DNA of 15,920 bases from Oscillospiraceae bacterium (GCA_017483405.1 JAFUWP010000069.1:1-15920); one strand, 5' to 3'. Positions 1 through 6,413 are shown, counted from the first letter of the stretch. Numbers and translations: made by a program. Notes: a model not told the origin generated them from the letters alone.

Positions 1-987
1 AGTATAAGCAGTTGCTGTCAGTCTGGTATAATAGCCGCGGCCGGTGACAACGCACGGATGTACACCATCAAGATAGGCCGTTGTGCCCCAGAATCTGTCT
101 ACGCGGTTGCCGTAGCTGTCGCCCCATGAGCTGACAGTGCCTCTTGCAGGCTCATAATTGACTGTATCGAGAGCCGCACCGGTTGCACCGTCAAACAGAG
201 TATAATATTCAGGGCCGCTCAGGACATAGCCACTTGAATTTCTGTAATCTTTAGAGGCATCTCCGATAACCTTGCCTGTTCCATCGACAGTGCCGTCAGC
301 AGTTTTACAGGTCATTTCGGCTTTGCCGTCAAGGTCGAAATCCGCAACAAAGAACTGCGTATAATGCGCACCTGCACGGATGTTCACACCTAAGTCAATC
401 CGCCAGAGTTTTGTACCATCCAGCTTGTAGCAGTCGATATAAACTTTATCCGTCTTGCCCTTCTGGGAATTATCCTTCGAGTTGCTGGGGTCCCATTTCA
501 CGAACAGTTCATAAACGCCGTCACCATCCACATCACCAACAGACATATCATTCGGCGTATAGGATGATGATGGCCGGCTGAGTTTAATATCATAATAAGC
601 ATTTGCAGATTTCAGCGTGCAGGTATCACTGGAAATCAGTGTATTTCCGTTATAGCATTCTACTTTATAGCTGGAATTGGAATTTCCGCTTTTATCCAGA
701 TAGCAGGTCGCACCGTTAGTTTTTTCGGTACTGGTATAAATCAGCGTATTATCGCGATACAGCTTGAATACTGCATTATCTGGGTCGGATGCCAGAAAAC
801 GCCAGCTGACGAGCATTCCTGAACCTGTTCCGACTGCATTGATGCCTCTGTCGAGAAATTCCACAACAGGACTTGTCGCCGCGGCGACTTCAATCGCAGG
901 CGAGTTTGTGACGGGCAGCAGTCCGCTCCATGCAGAAAGACATATCGCACCGGACAGCAGAGCTGCACTGACTCTGTTTTTCTTCAT
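1..987 (-). CDS. Secreted rhamnogalacturonan lyase, PL11 family (5' part only)
   Basis: The frame is open from the ATG at 987 to the window edge: 329 residues of a longer protein. Residues 1 to about 35 form a signal peptide (MKKNRVSAALL, a hydrophobic stretch, then an AAA cleavage region), so the enzyme is exported. The mature part opens with VEFLDRGINAV and GMLVSWR, the usual start of polysaccharide lyase family 11, followed by calcium-site-like DVDGDG and DFDLDG repeats, DRFWGTTAYLDG and GRGYYTRLTATAY, all typical of YesW-like rhamnogalacturonan endolyases. Known members cleave the rhamnose-galacturonate backbone of pectin RG-I by beta-elimination in a calcium-binding beta-propeller. An AGGGGGA ribosome site lies about 8 bases before the ATG. 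The C-terminus, which could carry a dockerin or binding module in Ruminococcus, lies outside the window. It is divergent from the broken amidase gene. Confidence 0.88.
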   Translation of the reverse strand, partial: MKKNRVSAALLSGAICLSAWSGLLPVTNSPAIEVAAATSPVVEFLDRGINAVGTGSGMLVSWRFLASDPDNAVFKLYRDNTLIYTSTEKTNGATCYLDKSGNSNSSYKVECYNGNTLISSDTCTLKSANAYYDIKLSRPSSSYTPNDMSVGDVDGDGVYELFVKWDPSNSKDNSQKGKTDKVYIDCYKLDGTKLWRIDLGVNIRAGAHYTQFFVADFDLDGKAEMTCKTADGTVDGTGKVIGDASKDYRNSSGYVLSGPEYYTLFDGATGAALDTVNYEPARGTVSSWGDSYGNRVDRFWGTTAYLDGVHPCVVTGRGYYTRLTATAYT

Positions 988-1061
988 AAAATATTCCCCC
1001 TGTTTGTTTTAGTTTGTTATTTTAACTATAAAACAATATCTTTATAATTTATATTAAGATT

Positions 1062-1091
1062 ATCATATAATTGCGCATTTGTCAATTGCAA
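1062..1091 (-). promoter_or_regulatory. Possible promoter of the PL11 lyase gene
   Basis: On the minus strand a TTGCAA hexamer (1086-1091) lies 18 bases before TATGAT (1062-1067), about 75 bases upstream of the lyase start. A perfect TTGACA (1080-1085) overlaps the spacer but has no good -10 at normal distance. The region is very AT-rich, so chance matches are likely. Confidence 0.35.
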
Positions 1092-1219
1092 AAATAATAC
1101 AGTTTATTGCAGATTCAATCTTCTGTCAGAAATTATCCTCTCAGCATATTATTTCGGCTCGTCTCATATACTGGAACAGATAGTTACATATCAAATTTAT
1201 TTCCAGCAGGTGATAATAC

Positions 1220-1393
1220 ATGTATACAAAATACGCAGCTAAAATCGGTGCAGTGATTTCCGCTGTTGCGCTGGTGCTTGCCGGTTCATGGTACACCATG
1301 CGCCGGATGAATCAGCAGACAGCACAGGTCAGCTCCTCCGCGAGCAACGGGCAGATGATTATTCTCGATGCCGGTCATGGCGAGTCAGCTTAA
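1220..1393 (+). pseudogene. Truncated cell-wall amidase (Amidase_3/CwlD-like), N-terminal fragment
   Basis: A 57-residue frame begins with an ATG preceded by AGGTG and codes for an N-terminal membrane anchor (AVISAVALVLAGSWY, residues about 12-25), a short Ser/Gln linker, then MIILDAGHGE and a stop. IILDAGHG is the first motif of N-acetylmuramoyl-L-alanine amidases of the Amidase_3 family, whose His is the first zinc ligand; intact members continue for about 170 residues and supply two more ligands. Here the frame ends five codons after that His, and nothing resembling the rest of the enzyme follows before the terminator at 1410. The fragment therefore cannot be catalytic. The break probably marks where the accessory DNA to its right joined host sequence, or where a deletion ended. 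A single-base loss (GGCGAGTC for GGCGGAGTC) could also have shifted the last codons. Confidence 0.7.
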
Positions 1394-1409
1394 ACATAGT
1401 TCACTAAAG

Positions 1410-1441
1410 AAAAAATCCTCCCTTTACAGAGAGGATTTTTT
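1410..1441. terminator. Bidirectional rho-independent terminator
   Basis: A 10-11-bp stem (AAAAATCCTC at 1411-1420 pairs with GAGGATTTTT at 1431-1440) has A-runs on one side and T-runs on the other, so it works in both directions. It lies 17 bases after the stop of the minus-strand AAA-ATPase gene and 17 bases after the broken amidase frame. Confidence 0.85.
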
Positions 1442-1457
1442 GATTCTTTCAGCATAT

Positions 1458-3035
1458 TTATTTTGTTACTTTTTCAATCAAACAGGTATGTCCTTTCTTA
1501 TCATCATAGCTAATACCGACAAGAAGAATTTCTCCGGTATACTGTGAAATCTTCTGTGTATAGCGTTTCTTTTTAATCTGTTCAAGGGCTGTACCAGCTT
1601 TCTGATTGTGTTTCAGCTCTACAACGATAGCAGGAGCATCCACATTTTTCATAGGGATAAATGTAATATCTGCAAAACCGTCTCCGGTAGCAAGTTCACG
1701 ATGCAGAATATACTGTCTCTGTGCCGCATAGTAGGCAATTGTAATCACACAAGCAAGAGAATTCTCATCATTATATTGTAGAATAGACGTATTTTCACTA
1801 TGCACCTGAGCAATCATTTCTGCTACTTTGTCCGCTTCACCATTCAGAGTCGCTTTCAGAAGCTGTTCAGAATTCTGGATTGCCTTCATCAGATTTTCCC
1901 ATCCGCCGTCCTCAATCGAATTGATGAACTCCTGTTTCACTTCACTGTTAGGAATCCAGACTTCACCAATCTTTGTACCAGATTCTGCATGATATGTCAG
2001 ATATCCTAAATGCACAAGCAGAGTCAGCACATCATCTGCACTATTCAGAGAAGTCATATCATTCTGAAATTTTGCAGTATTGACTTTCACATGTTCTCCT
2101 GCAATCATAGCAGTGACTTTGTCTTTCAGTCCGTCAAAGCCTTTCTGAATATACTCTTTCAGTGCTTCGTAAGTTTCAGTAGATGTCCAGTAATTTCCAT
2201 AATTTTTTCTTAATATGGATTCTACTACTGATTTGGGATTATAGATAAAAACACCATTCAGGTCATAGCCGTCATACCAGTTTTTCATAGTTTCATAATC
2301 CCTGTGATATTCCGCGCAGAGATTCTGCACTTCTTCATCTGTAAACCCTGTATATTCCGCTACAGGACTTGCATCCGTCATGGAGATTTCTGTAAACATA
2401 TTCAAAGCGGAATGTTTTCCATATTTTTTAATCGGCAGAATTCCGGTCATATAGGCTAATGCTACATAGCTTTTGTCTTTCAGAAGGTCACGAAGAAAAT
2501 CAAGATAGATTTTCTGAGATTCCGTATCATTTTTATGCTCACGGAAAATACAGTCCCATTCATCAATAATAAATACAAACGGCACTTTCTTTTCATAAAA
2601 CACTTCTGACAGCACCGTGAAAATGTCATTCCAGTCAAAGCAATCCACATCGCCGTATTCTTTTTTTATTTCGTGCAGAATACGCCTGCTGAAATAGTTC
2701 AGAATTTCCTGCATATTCTTTCCATAAGACAGGAAGTTTGCCATATTAACATGAATCACATTATATTGATTCAGATGCTGTTTAAAAGAGACTAGGCTGC
2801 TGACTTTCAGTTTTTTGAAAATTTCGGAAGAATCACAGCCCCTGCTGTAATATGCGGAAAGCATATCCGCTGTCATAGATTTCCCAAATCGTCTGGGTCT
2901 GCTGACAGAAATAAACCGATTTGTCGTATTTAATAATTCATTTGTAAAAGAAATCAGCATACTTTTATCTACATAAATTTTAGAACTGACGGAAATCTGA
3001 AATTCTCGTCCATCCGGATTGAAATAAACGCCCAT
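1458..3035 (-). CDS. AAA-ATPase-like protein with C-terminal PD-(D/E)XK nuclease domain
   Basis: The 525-residue protein matches the AAA-ATPase_like/DUF1703 family, common and often multi-copy in gut anaerobes. After an N-terminal IYVDKSMLI motif, a P-loop-like SRPRRFGKS lies at residues 45-53 (the family's degenerate Walker A) and a Walker B, FVFIIDEWD, at 153-161. The C-terminal part carries a PD-(D/E)XK-type active site: D456 in GFADITF and E473-x-K475 in VVELKH. The length is normal and no frame damage is visible. Start choice is supported by GGAGGT six bases upstream. It has its own promoter (3069-3097) and terminator (1410-1441), so it is a stand-alone gene. The family's function is not settled; a role in nucleic-acid cleavage or mobile-element or defence biology is often suggested. 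It sits directly beside the broken amidase gene, consistent with acquired DNA. Confidence 0.9.
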   Translation of the reverse strand: MGVYFNPDGREFQISVSSKIYVDKSMLISFTNELLNTTNRFISVSRPRRFGKSMTADMLSAYYSRGCDSSEIFKKLKVSSLVSFKQHLNQYNVIHVNMANFLSYGKNMQEILNYFSRRILHEIKKEYGDVDCFDWNDIFTVLSEVFYEKKVPFVFIIDEWDCIFREHKNDTESQKIYLDFLRDLLKDKSYVALAYMTGILPIKKYGKHSALNMFTEISMTDASPVAEYTGFTDEEVQNLCAEYHRDYETMKNWYDGYDLNGVFIYNPKSVVESILRKNYGNYWTSTETYEALKEYIQKGFDGLKDKVTAMIAGEHVKVNTAKFQNDMTSLNSADDVLTLLVHLGYLTYHAESGTKIGEVWIPNSEVKQEFINSIEDGGWENLMKAIQNSEQLLKATLNGEADKVAEMIAQVHSENTSILQYNDENSLACVITIAYYAAQRQYILHRELATGDGFADITFIPMKNVDAPAIVVELKHNQKAGTALEQIKKKRYTQKISQYTGEILLVGISYDDKKGHTCLIEKVTK

Positions 3036-3068
3036 TGCAATACCTCCAGTACTTCAAGTCTTACCTTT

Positions 3069-3097
3069 ATTATAGCATATTTTTCTGAATCAATCAA
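3069..3097 (-). promoter_or_regulatory. Sigma-70-type promoter of the AAA-ATPase-like gene
   Basis: On the minus strand TTGATT (3092-3097) is followed after exactly 17 bases by a perfect TATAAT (3069-3074), about 33 bases before the ATG at 3035. It lies between the terminator of the upstream operon (3118-3163) and the gene, so expression should be independent. Confidence 0.75.
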
Positions 3098-3117
3098 GAT
3101 AGTTCTAAAAAATCCCA

Positions 3118-3163
3118 AATAATATCGGAAACAGATGTCTGCACACCTGTTTCCGATATTATT
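3118..3163 (-). terminator. Long-stem terminator of the six-gene small-protein operon
   Basis: A perfect 17-bp inverted repeat (3118-3134 with 3147-3163) has a 12-base loop. In the minus direction the stem is followed by TTTGGGATTTTTT. The stop codon of the 74-residue gene lies inside the stem, so translation and termination are tightly packed at the operon end. Confidence 0.8.
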
Positions 3164-3383
3164 TTAATTTTCTTCCACATACTGTACAGGTGTTCCAGAT
3201 AAACCTATTATTTCCGCAGTATCGGCATCGCTTACGCTCATGAATGATAGTGACTTTCGGAAATGGCGGCTTTGAAGAATCTTTCATCCTGCACTGAATG
3301 CAGGGACTTACAATACACCTGATGAATCCCAGTTTATAGGGACATACGGAACATTTCATCGTAATCTTATTCATTACACTCAA
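3159..3383 (-). CDS. Small Cys-rich zinc-ribbon-like protein
   Basis: I do not recognise this 74-residue protein. It has nine cysteines: C11-xx-C14, C23, C28-xx-C31, then C53-xx-C56 and C66-xx-C69. The last two pairs (CRYCGNNR ... CTVCGRKLK) form a textbook four-cysteine zinc ribbon, and the first group may bind a second metal. The rest is basic. The frame shown starts with TTG overlapping the previous gene's stop (TTGA); an in-frame ATG three codons later (3374) is an equally good start. It is the last gene of the six-gene minus-strand operon and its stop is inside the terminator stem. Nucleic-acid or protein binding is a guess from the fold. Confidence 0.65.
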   Translation of the reverse strand: MSVMNKITMKCSVCPYKLGFIRCIVSPCIQCRMKDSSKPPFPKVTIIHERKRCRYCGNNRFIWNTCTVCGRKLK

Positions 3384-3706
3384 TTATTCTTTTGACTGTT
3401 TCTAGATGACGATTTTTTAGTATCATTTCTACTTATATCATTAGGCATATTTTTAGTTTCTTCCATTATTTTAAATAACTTTTCATGATTCCTTTTTCTT
3501 AAATGCTCTTTTACCGTCTCTACCATGGCCGCTATTATTGCTACACCGAACATAATTCCAGTTCCCACAATCGAATAACTTCCAGAAGATGTCATTTTAT
3601 TATCCGAAATTGACGATATATTATTATCACTTTCTGATACATTAGAATGAGAATTTGTTGTTGTTTCTTGTTCATCATTTTTATCTGATTTTTCATATTT
3701 TTTCAT
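3380..3706 (-). CDS. Small single-pass membrane protein, unknown function
   Basis: I do not recognise it. From the ATG at 3706 it has 108 residues: a polar N-terminal half rich in Asn, Ser, Asp and Thr, one membrane segment (IVGTGIMFGVAIIAAMV), then a basic, partly helical tail (KEHLRKRNHEKLFKIMEE) ending in a Ser/Asn/Lys-rich stretch. A GTG start at 3715 would overlap the previous gene by four bases and add three residues. I prefer the ATG because AAGGGTG then sits at normal ribosome-site distance. Either way it is translationally linked to the 181-residue gene upstream and to the zinc-ribbon gene downstream. The low-complexity polar half suggests an exposed linker. Confidence 0.65.
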   Translation of the reverse strand: MKKYEKSDKNDEQETTTNSHSNVSESDNNISSISDNKMTSSGSYSIVGTGIMFGVAIIAAMVETVKEHLRKRNHEKLFKIMEETKNMPNDISRNDTKKSSSRNSQKNN

Positions 3707-3711
3707 TTTCT

Positions 3712-4257
3712 TCACCCTTTTTTGATAGTAACTTTTGGATTAATCTCACAATATTTTTCTATTAATATTTTCAGCTCGCTAAAATAATTTCCAACCAATT
3801 CATCAATAATACCTGCTATATTTTCCTTATCCACATAAATTTCAGTTCCATGTTTATAAAAAAATCCTTCATGTATTATTTGTCTCAAATCCGCCATTTG
3901 TATGTATATGTTATTTTCAGAGGGGCCAAAATATTTTTCAACAAAAGCGTTTAATTCTTTTTCATATTGATAATTGTCGTATGCGATTTTCAAATTAGTT
4001 AAAATCAAAGGAAACTCAAGAAGAACTTTTATCAAAGACTTTTTTTCATTTATATTAAATCCCAAAACTCTTAAAATTTTTTCTAAAATTTCTTTCATTG
4101 CTTCTTCATCGTATTCTACAGAATAGACACCCTCCGAAACAGAACATTTAGCAAATTCAGAATATTCGGGAAGTTGCGGAAGTTCTGTACTGATTTTTTC
4201 AGTCAGATATTCCTGAGCTGCTTTTGCAAGCAAATATTCATTCTCATCTACAATCAT
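3712..4257 (-). CDS. Conserved-looking acidic helical protein, unknown function
   Basis: The 181-residue protein has no signal peptide, no membrane segment and no motif I can name. It is acidic, with long predicted helices (for example YLLAKAAQEYLTEKI near the N-terminus and AMKEILEKILRVLGF near residues 53-67) and a central amphipathic stretch around KSLIKVLLEFPLILTNLKIAY. A good ribosome site (GGTGGTGAGG) precedes the ATG by a few bases. It overlaps the next gene's possible GTG start by four bases. It is fourth in the operon, directly after the Gly/Ala-rich hydrophobic protein, so it could be a cytoplasmic partner or protector of that protein. That is inference from order only. Confidence 0.7.
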   Translation of the reverse strand: MIVDENEYLLAKAAQEYLTEKISTELPQLPEYSEFAKCSVSEGVYSVEYDEEAMKEILEKILRVLGFNINEKKSLIKVLLEFPLILTNLKIAYDNYQYEKELNAFVEKYFGPSENNIYIQMADLRQIIHEGFFYKHGTEIYVDKENIAGIIDELVGNYFSELKILIEKYCEINPKVTIKKG

Positions 4258-4277
4258 AACCTCACCACCATATAATT

Positions 4278-4736
4278 CTATTTTTTTCTCAATATTACTA
4301 CATTATTTTTCTTTTCCAGTTTATAACTGCGAAGTTTATTTAACACTCCAACTCCTCCGCCAGCAACCCCAATTGATACAGCTGAAAGTGCAACCGTTTT
4401 GCCAGTCACGCCAACAACAGTACTTGCTACAGCAGGAGTTGCTATTATTCCATGAAATGTAGCAGCAACTCCAGTTAATCCAAGTGCTTCTACACCAATA
4501 GCAGCTGGTGCAGCAGGAGTAGGCATTGCAATGATAGCTGCAATTGCAACTCCTATCCCACCAATTGCAACAACCCATGCAACCTGACCAGTTGCTTTAA
4601 TCACAATCACTTTATTTTTCAAGTCACCGGATATTTCAATTGTATCAGCATTTTGCTTTATTGCTTGTGCGAGTTCCTTTTCAGTTCTAACTTTTCTTGC
4701 GGTTACATTTGGAACTTTATCAGAAATTTTTGACAT
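4278..4736 (-). CDS. Gly/Ala-rich hydrophobic protein with two putative membrane regions
   Basis: The 152-residue protein starts with a soluble part (residues 1-50, including RTEKELAQAIKQNADTIEI and SGDLKNKVIVI). It then has hydrophobic stretches unusually rich in Gly, Ala and Val: QVAWVVAIGGIGVAIAAII, a middle Ala/Pro/Gly region, and TVALSAVSIGVAGGGVGVL. It ends with a basic tail (LRSYKLEKKNNVVILRKK). Small-residue zippers of this kind are seen in oligomerising membrane proteins and in pore-forming peptides, but I cannot assign a family. The ribosome site AGAAGGTG lies seven bases before the ATG. Two tiny membrane-peptide genes precede it in the same direction. Candidate roles are a membrane-active toxin, holin-like protein or envelope structural protein, none proven. 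Confidence 0.72.
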   Translation of the reverse strand: MSKISDKVPNVTARKVRTEKELAQAIKQNADTIEISGDLKNKVIVIKATGQVAWVVAIGGIGVAIAAIIAMPTPAAPAAIGVEALGLTGVAATFHGIIATPAVASTVVGVTGKTVALSAVSIGVAGGGVGVLNKLRSYKLEKKNNVVILRKK

Positions 4737-4769
4737 AAAAATACACCTTCTTTCCGTTATACGTCACAA

Positions 4770-4838
4770 TCATTGGGTAAAAATAGTAAGAATACATATT
4801 AAAACTGCTATTAAGCTTGCAACAACTTTTACTTTCAT
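4770..4838 (-). CDS. 22-residue hydrophobic peptide
   Basis: The frame starts at the ATG at 4838, with a perfect AAGGAGGTG ribosome site five bases upstream, and codes for MKVKVV, then a hydrophobic run (SLIAVLICILTIF) ending in TQ. This is the shape of a one-helix membrane peptide, as in type I toxins, leader peptides or small regulatory membrane proteins. It is 12 bases downstream of the 34-residue peptide gene and 33 bases upstream of the hydrophobic 152-residue gene. The strength of the ribosome site is the main evidence that this very short frame is real. Confidence 0.55.
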   Translation of the reverse strand: MKVKVVASLIAVLICILTIFTQ

Positions 4839-4850
4839 ATGCTCACCTCC

Positions 4851-4955
4851 TTATCCTAAAATTAACTTAACAAGATTCCATTTTCCCAATTTTCTAGTAA
4901 GATACCATGTACAAACAAACCATATAACAAGAATAATTCCAGTTACTTTCTCCAT
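4851..4955 (-). CDS. 34-residue single-pass membrane peptide
   Basis: The ATG at 4955 is preceded by AAGGGGGTG seven bases away. The peptide has MEKVT, a strongly hydrophobic Trp-rich helix (GIILVIWFVCTWYL), then a basic amphipathic tail (TRKLGKWNLVKLILG). It is the first gene after the left inverted repeat of the invertible segment, separated from it by about 60 bases, so it would be the first gene read if the segment flips. Small holin-like, toxin-like or bacteriocin-like peptides have this shape. No family is recognised. Confidence 0.6.
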   Translation of the reverse strand: MEKVTGIILVIWFVCTWYLTRKLGKWNLVKLILG

Positions 4956-5014
4956 GCAAACACCCCCTTGATTATATTTTCAAAATCGCATATAATAAGA
5001 ATAGGTCAGATAAC

Positions 5015-5035
5015 CTTTCGCAAATTCCGGTAATT
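5015..5035 (+). repeat. Left inverted repeat of the recombinase cassette
   Basis: The repeat contains tttcgcaaattccggtaatt (5016-5035) plus one more matching base at 5015. It is the exact reverse complement of 6393-6413. The inner part (AATTCCGGTAATT) is itself nearly palindromic, as expected for a tyrosine-recombinase core site with two binding arms. Flanking bases on both sides do not match, so the repeat is sharply bounded. Confidence 0.85.
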
Positions 5036-5085
5036 ACTGCAACGGAAATCGAATTTGTCGCAGTCAAGCCATAATTCAGAATATA

Positions 5086-5105
5086 CCTGACAAGAATTCT
5101 GACGG
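5086..5105 (+). repeat. Left direct repeat flanking the recombinase gene
   Basis: The 20-bp sequence CCTGACAAGAATTCTGACGG matches 6209-6228 at 18 of 20 positions in the same orientation. It contains TGAC twice, 11 bases apart. It begins 10 bases beyond the recombinase stop codon. It may be an arm-type binding site of the recombinase. Confidence 0.5.
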
Positions 5106-5115
5106 CAAATATACG

Positions 5116-6198
5116 TTAAGCAGCCAGTTTCAGCAGATTCATGCAGGCTGCTTTTCTCTGCATAGAGGAGTGAACATAGCGGTTCAGCGTTGTTTCTGCT
5201 GTAGCGTGTCCTAAAATTTCGGAAAGTGTCTTAACATCGAATCCGGCCTGAATACTGTTTGTGGCAAACATGTGCCGGAGACTGTGATAATTCACTGACG
5301 GCAGATTTGCTTTTTTGAGAATTGCCTTGAAATGATTCTGCATTGTCCGGGGTTCTGTAACAGACGCACTTCCGGACAGAAGATAGAAATCAGCCTGATT
5401 TCTGAACTTTTTGAGCAGAGGCATCAGAAATTCCGGAATTGGAATGGAACGCTGAGAACTTCTGCTTTTCGGCGTATCAATCAGAATTCTGGTGCCGTGT
5501 TCCGAACGAATTCTCTGAACTGTTCTGCTAACGGTCAGAATACTTTTTCCGAAATCTATATCAGACCATTTCAGACCGCAGATTTCACCAACTCTTAGAC
5601 CAGTATACAGGCTCATCAGAACACAGAGTGATGTGGAATTTAATTGTTCCAGAAGATGCTGACACAGTTGTTTCTGCTGATTATCCGTGAGAAGATGCAG
5701 TTCCCGTTTCTGCACTTTCGGCAGAATCACGTTTTCAAGTGGATTCCGGAAGTCATGCACACGGCTGATATACTTTGACATCGACTTGAATTCCGTAACA
5801 ATATCCGATACATATTTTGCAGAAAGCCCGCTGTTCAGCTTTTTCCGGATGAAATCATGAATCATCTTTGCAGTCAGTCTTTCATAGCAGATACTGCCGG
5901 ATTCAGGAAGAAGATGCTTTTTGGCTTTCATCTGATAATTGGCATAAGTGGAAGGCTTAACTTTCAGCCGGACAGCTGTCAGCCATTCATCAAAAAGTTC
6001 TTTTACCGTCAGTCGGCTGGGGATACTATTCTTTACTGGAGATGCTTTCAGAAGAAATAGTTTTTCCTTGACTTCCGGATAGCTTTTCCCATAAACAGAA
6101 CGATATTTCGCCCTTCCATCTTCTGCATATCCGATTTTATAGCGACCTTCCCATCGACCATCTTTTCGTTTGTAAATATTCTCTCCCCGTCTTGCCAT
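5116..6198 (-). CDS. Tyrosine recombinase (integrase family)
   Basis: The 360-residue protein has an intact catalytic set: R202 in YTGLRVGEICGLKW, K244 in TPKSRSSQRSIPIP, H305 and R308 in HSLRHMFATN, H331 in LGHATAETTLNRY, and the nucleophile Y341. Before it come an N-terminal arm-binding domain (residues 5-50, RKDGRWEGRY) and a SAM-like core-binding domain (about 65-160). This is the Tn916/phage-type integrase architecture, which cuts and rejoins DNA at core sites. A GGGGG ribosome site lies about six bases before the ATG. The gene is the only one inside a perfect 21-bp inverted repeat, with imperfect direct repeats on each side of the frame. No excisionase gene is adjacent. This points to local inversion rather than, or besides, element integration. 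No clear terminator separates its end from the small-protein operon downstream. Confidence 0.93.
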   Translation of the reverse strand: MARRGENIYKRKDGRWEGRYKIGYAEDGRAKYRSVYGKSYPEVKEKLFLLKASPVKNSIPSRLTVKELFDEWLTAVRLKVKPSTYANYQMKAKKHLLPESGSICYERLTAKMIHDFIRKKLNSGLSAKYVSDIVTEFKSMSKYISRVHDFRNPLENVILPKVQKRELHLLTDNQQKQLCQHLLEQLNSTSLCVLMSLYTGLRVGEICGLKWSDIDFGKSILTVSRTVQRIRSEHGTRILIDTPKSRSSQRSIPIPEFLMPLLKKFRNQADFYLLSGSASVTEPRTMQNHFKAILKKANLPSVNYHSLRHMFATNSIQAGFDVKTLSEILGHATAETTLNRYVHSSMQRKAACMNLLKLAA

Positions 6199-6208
6199 AC
6201 TCTAACCC

Positions 6209-6228
6209 CCTGACCAGAATTTTGACGG
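6209..6228 (+). repeat. Right direct repeat flanking the recombinase gene
   Basis: CCTGACCAGAATTTTGACGG is the partner of 5086-5105 (18 of 20 identical, same orientation). It lies 10 bases before the recombinase start codon and overlaps its ribosome-site region, so recombinase binding here could also repress its own gene. Confidence 0.5.
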
Positions 6229-6330
6229 ATTATTTTCTTAATTGATACTGCATATGTTACAAATCAGCTTGATTTTTATTGTACAAAACGACAGAAATTA
6301 AGTCGAAATTGTAAAATATCACAAACTGTA

Positions 6331-6359
6331 TTGACTTTTTAATCAAAATATAGTATAAT
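6331..6359 (+). promoter_or_regulatory. Outward-facing near-consensus promoter inside the invertible segment
   Basis: TTGACT (6331-6336), a 17-base AT-rich spacer and a perfect TATAAT (6354-6359) form one of the best promoters in the window. It points rightward, away from the recombinase gene and out through the right inverted repeat (6393-6413). There is no plus-strand gene ahead of it until 7742; instead the terminator at 6430-6476 lies close downstream and the genes beyond are on the opposite strand. A small GTGAT/ATCAC hairpin (6375-6389) lies in the leader before the repeat. Confidence 0.8.
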
Positions 6360-6392
6360 ATAATAAAATTTAGAGTGATTTTTTATCACGTC

Positions 6393-6413
6393 AATTACCG
6401 GAATTTGCGAAAG
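6393..6413 (-). repeat. Right inverted repeat of the recombinase cassette
   Basis: Contains aattaccggaatttgcgaaa (6393-6412) plus g at 6413, the exact reverse complement of 5015-5035. It begins 33 bases after the -10 of the outward promoter and ends 16 bases before the terminator stem. Confidence 0.85.

Larger units (their letters stand above)
5015..6413. mobile_element. Putative invertible recombinase/promoter cassette (inverton)
   Basis: A 1.4-kb segment is bounded by a perfect 21-bp inverted repeat and contains one gene, a tyrosine recombinase, plus an outward promoter next to the right repeat. In the present orientation that promoter is followed within about 70 bases of its -10 by a terminator outside the segment. 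After inversion it would sit at about 5069-5097 on the minus strand and point at the six-gene operon beginning at 4955; the recombinase would then be on the plus strand and would run into the 6430 terminator. This is the geometry of known invertible-promoter phase switches. Inversion itself is inferred, not seen. Confidence 0.65.

Noticed and set aside
741..1012. Open frames on both strands over the 5' end of the lyase gene (741-968 minus, 764-1012 plus)
   Set aside because: They overlap the convincing lyase reading frame, which has a signal peptide, family motifs and a ribosome site; these frames show no domain.
4336..4578. 80-codon minus-strand frame very rich in Cys and Trp, resembling a Cys-rich peptide
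   Set aside because: It is a shifted-frame reading of the Gly/Ala codons of the 152-residue gene; it has no ribosome site, and the composition is explained by GCA/GGA/GTT codons out of phase.
5429..5440. Perfect palindrome AATTCCGGAATT resembling the core of the inverted repeat, inside the recombinase gene
   Set aside because: It is only 12 bases, is explained by coding sequence and lacks the flanking TTTCGC part of the 21-bp repeat.
5015..6413. Reading the 21-bp inverted repeat as ends of an insertion sequence
   Set aside because: The only gene is a tyrosine recombinase, not a transposase acting on terminal repeats; there is no target-site duplication outside the repeats, and the outward promoter plus terminator fit an inverton better.
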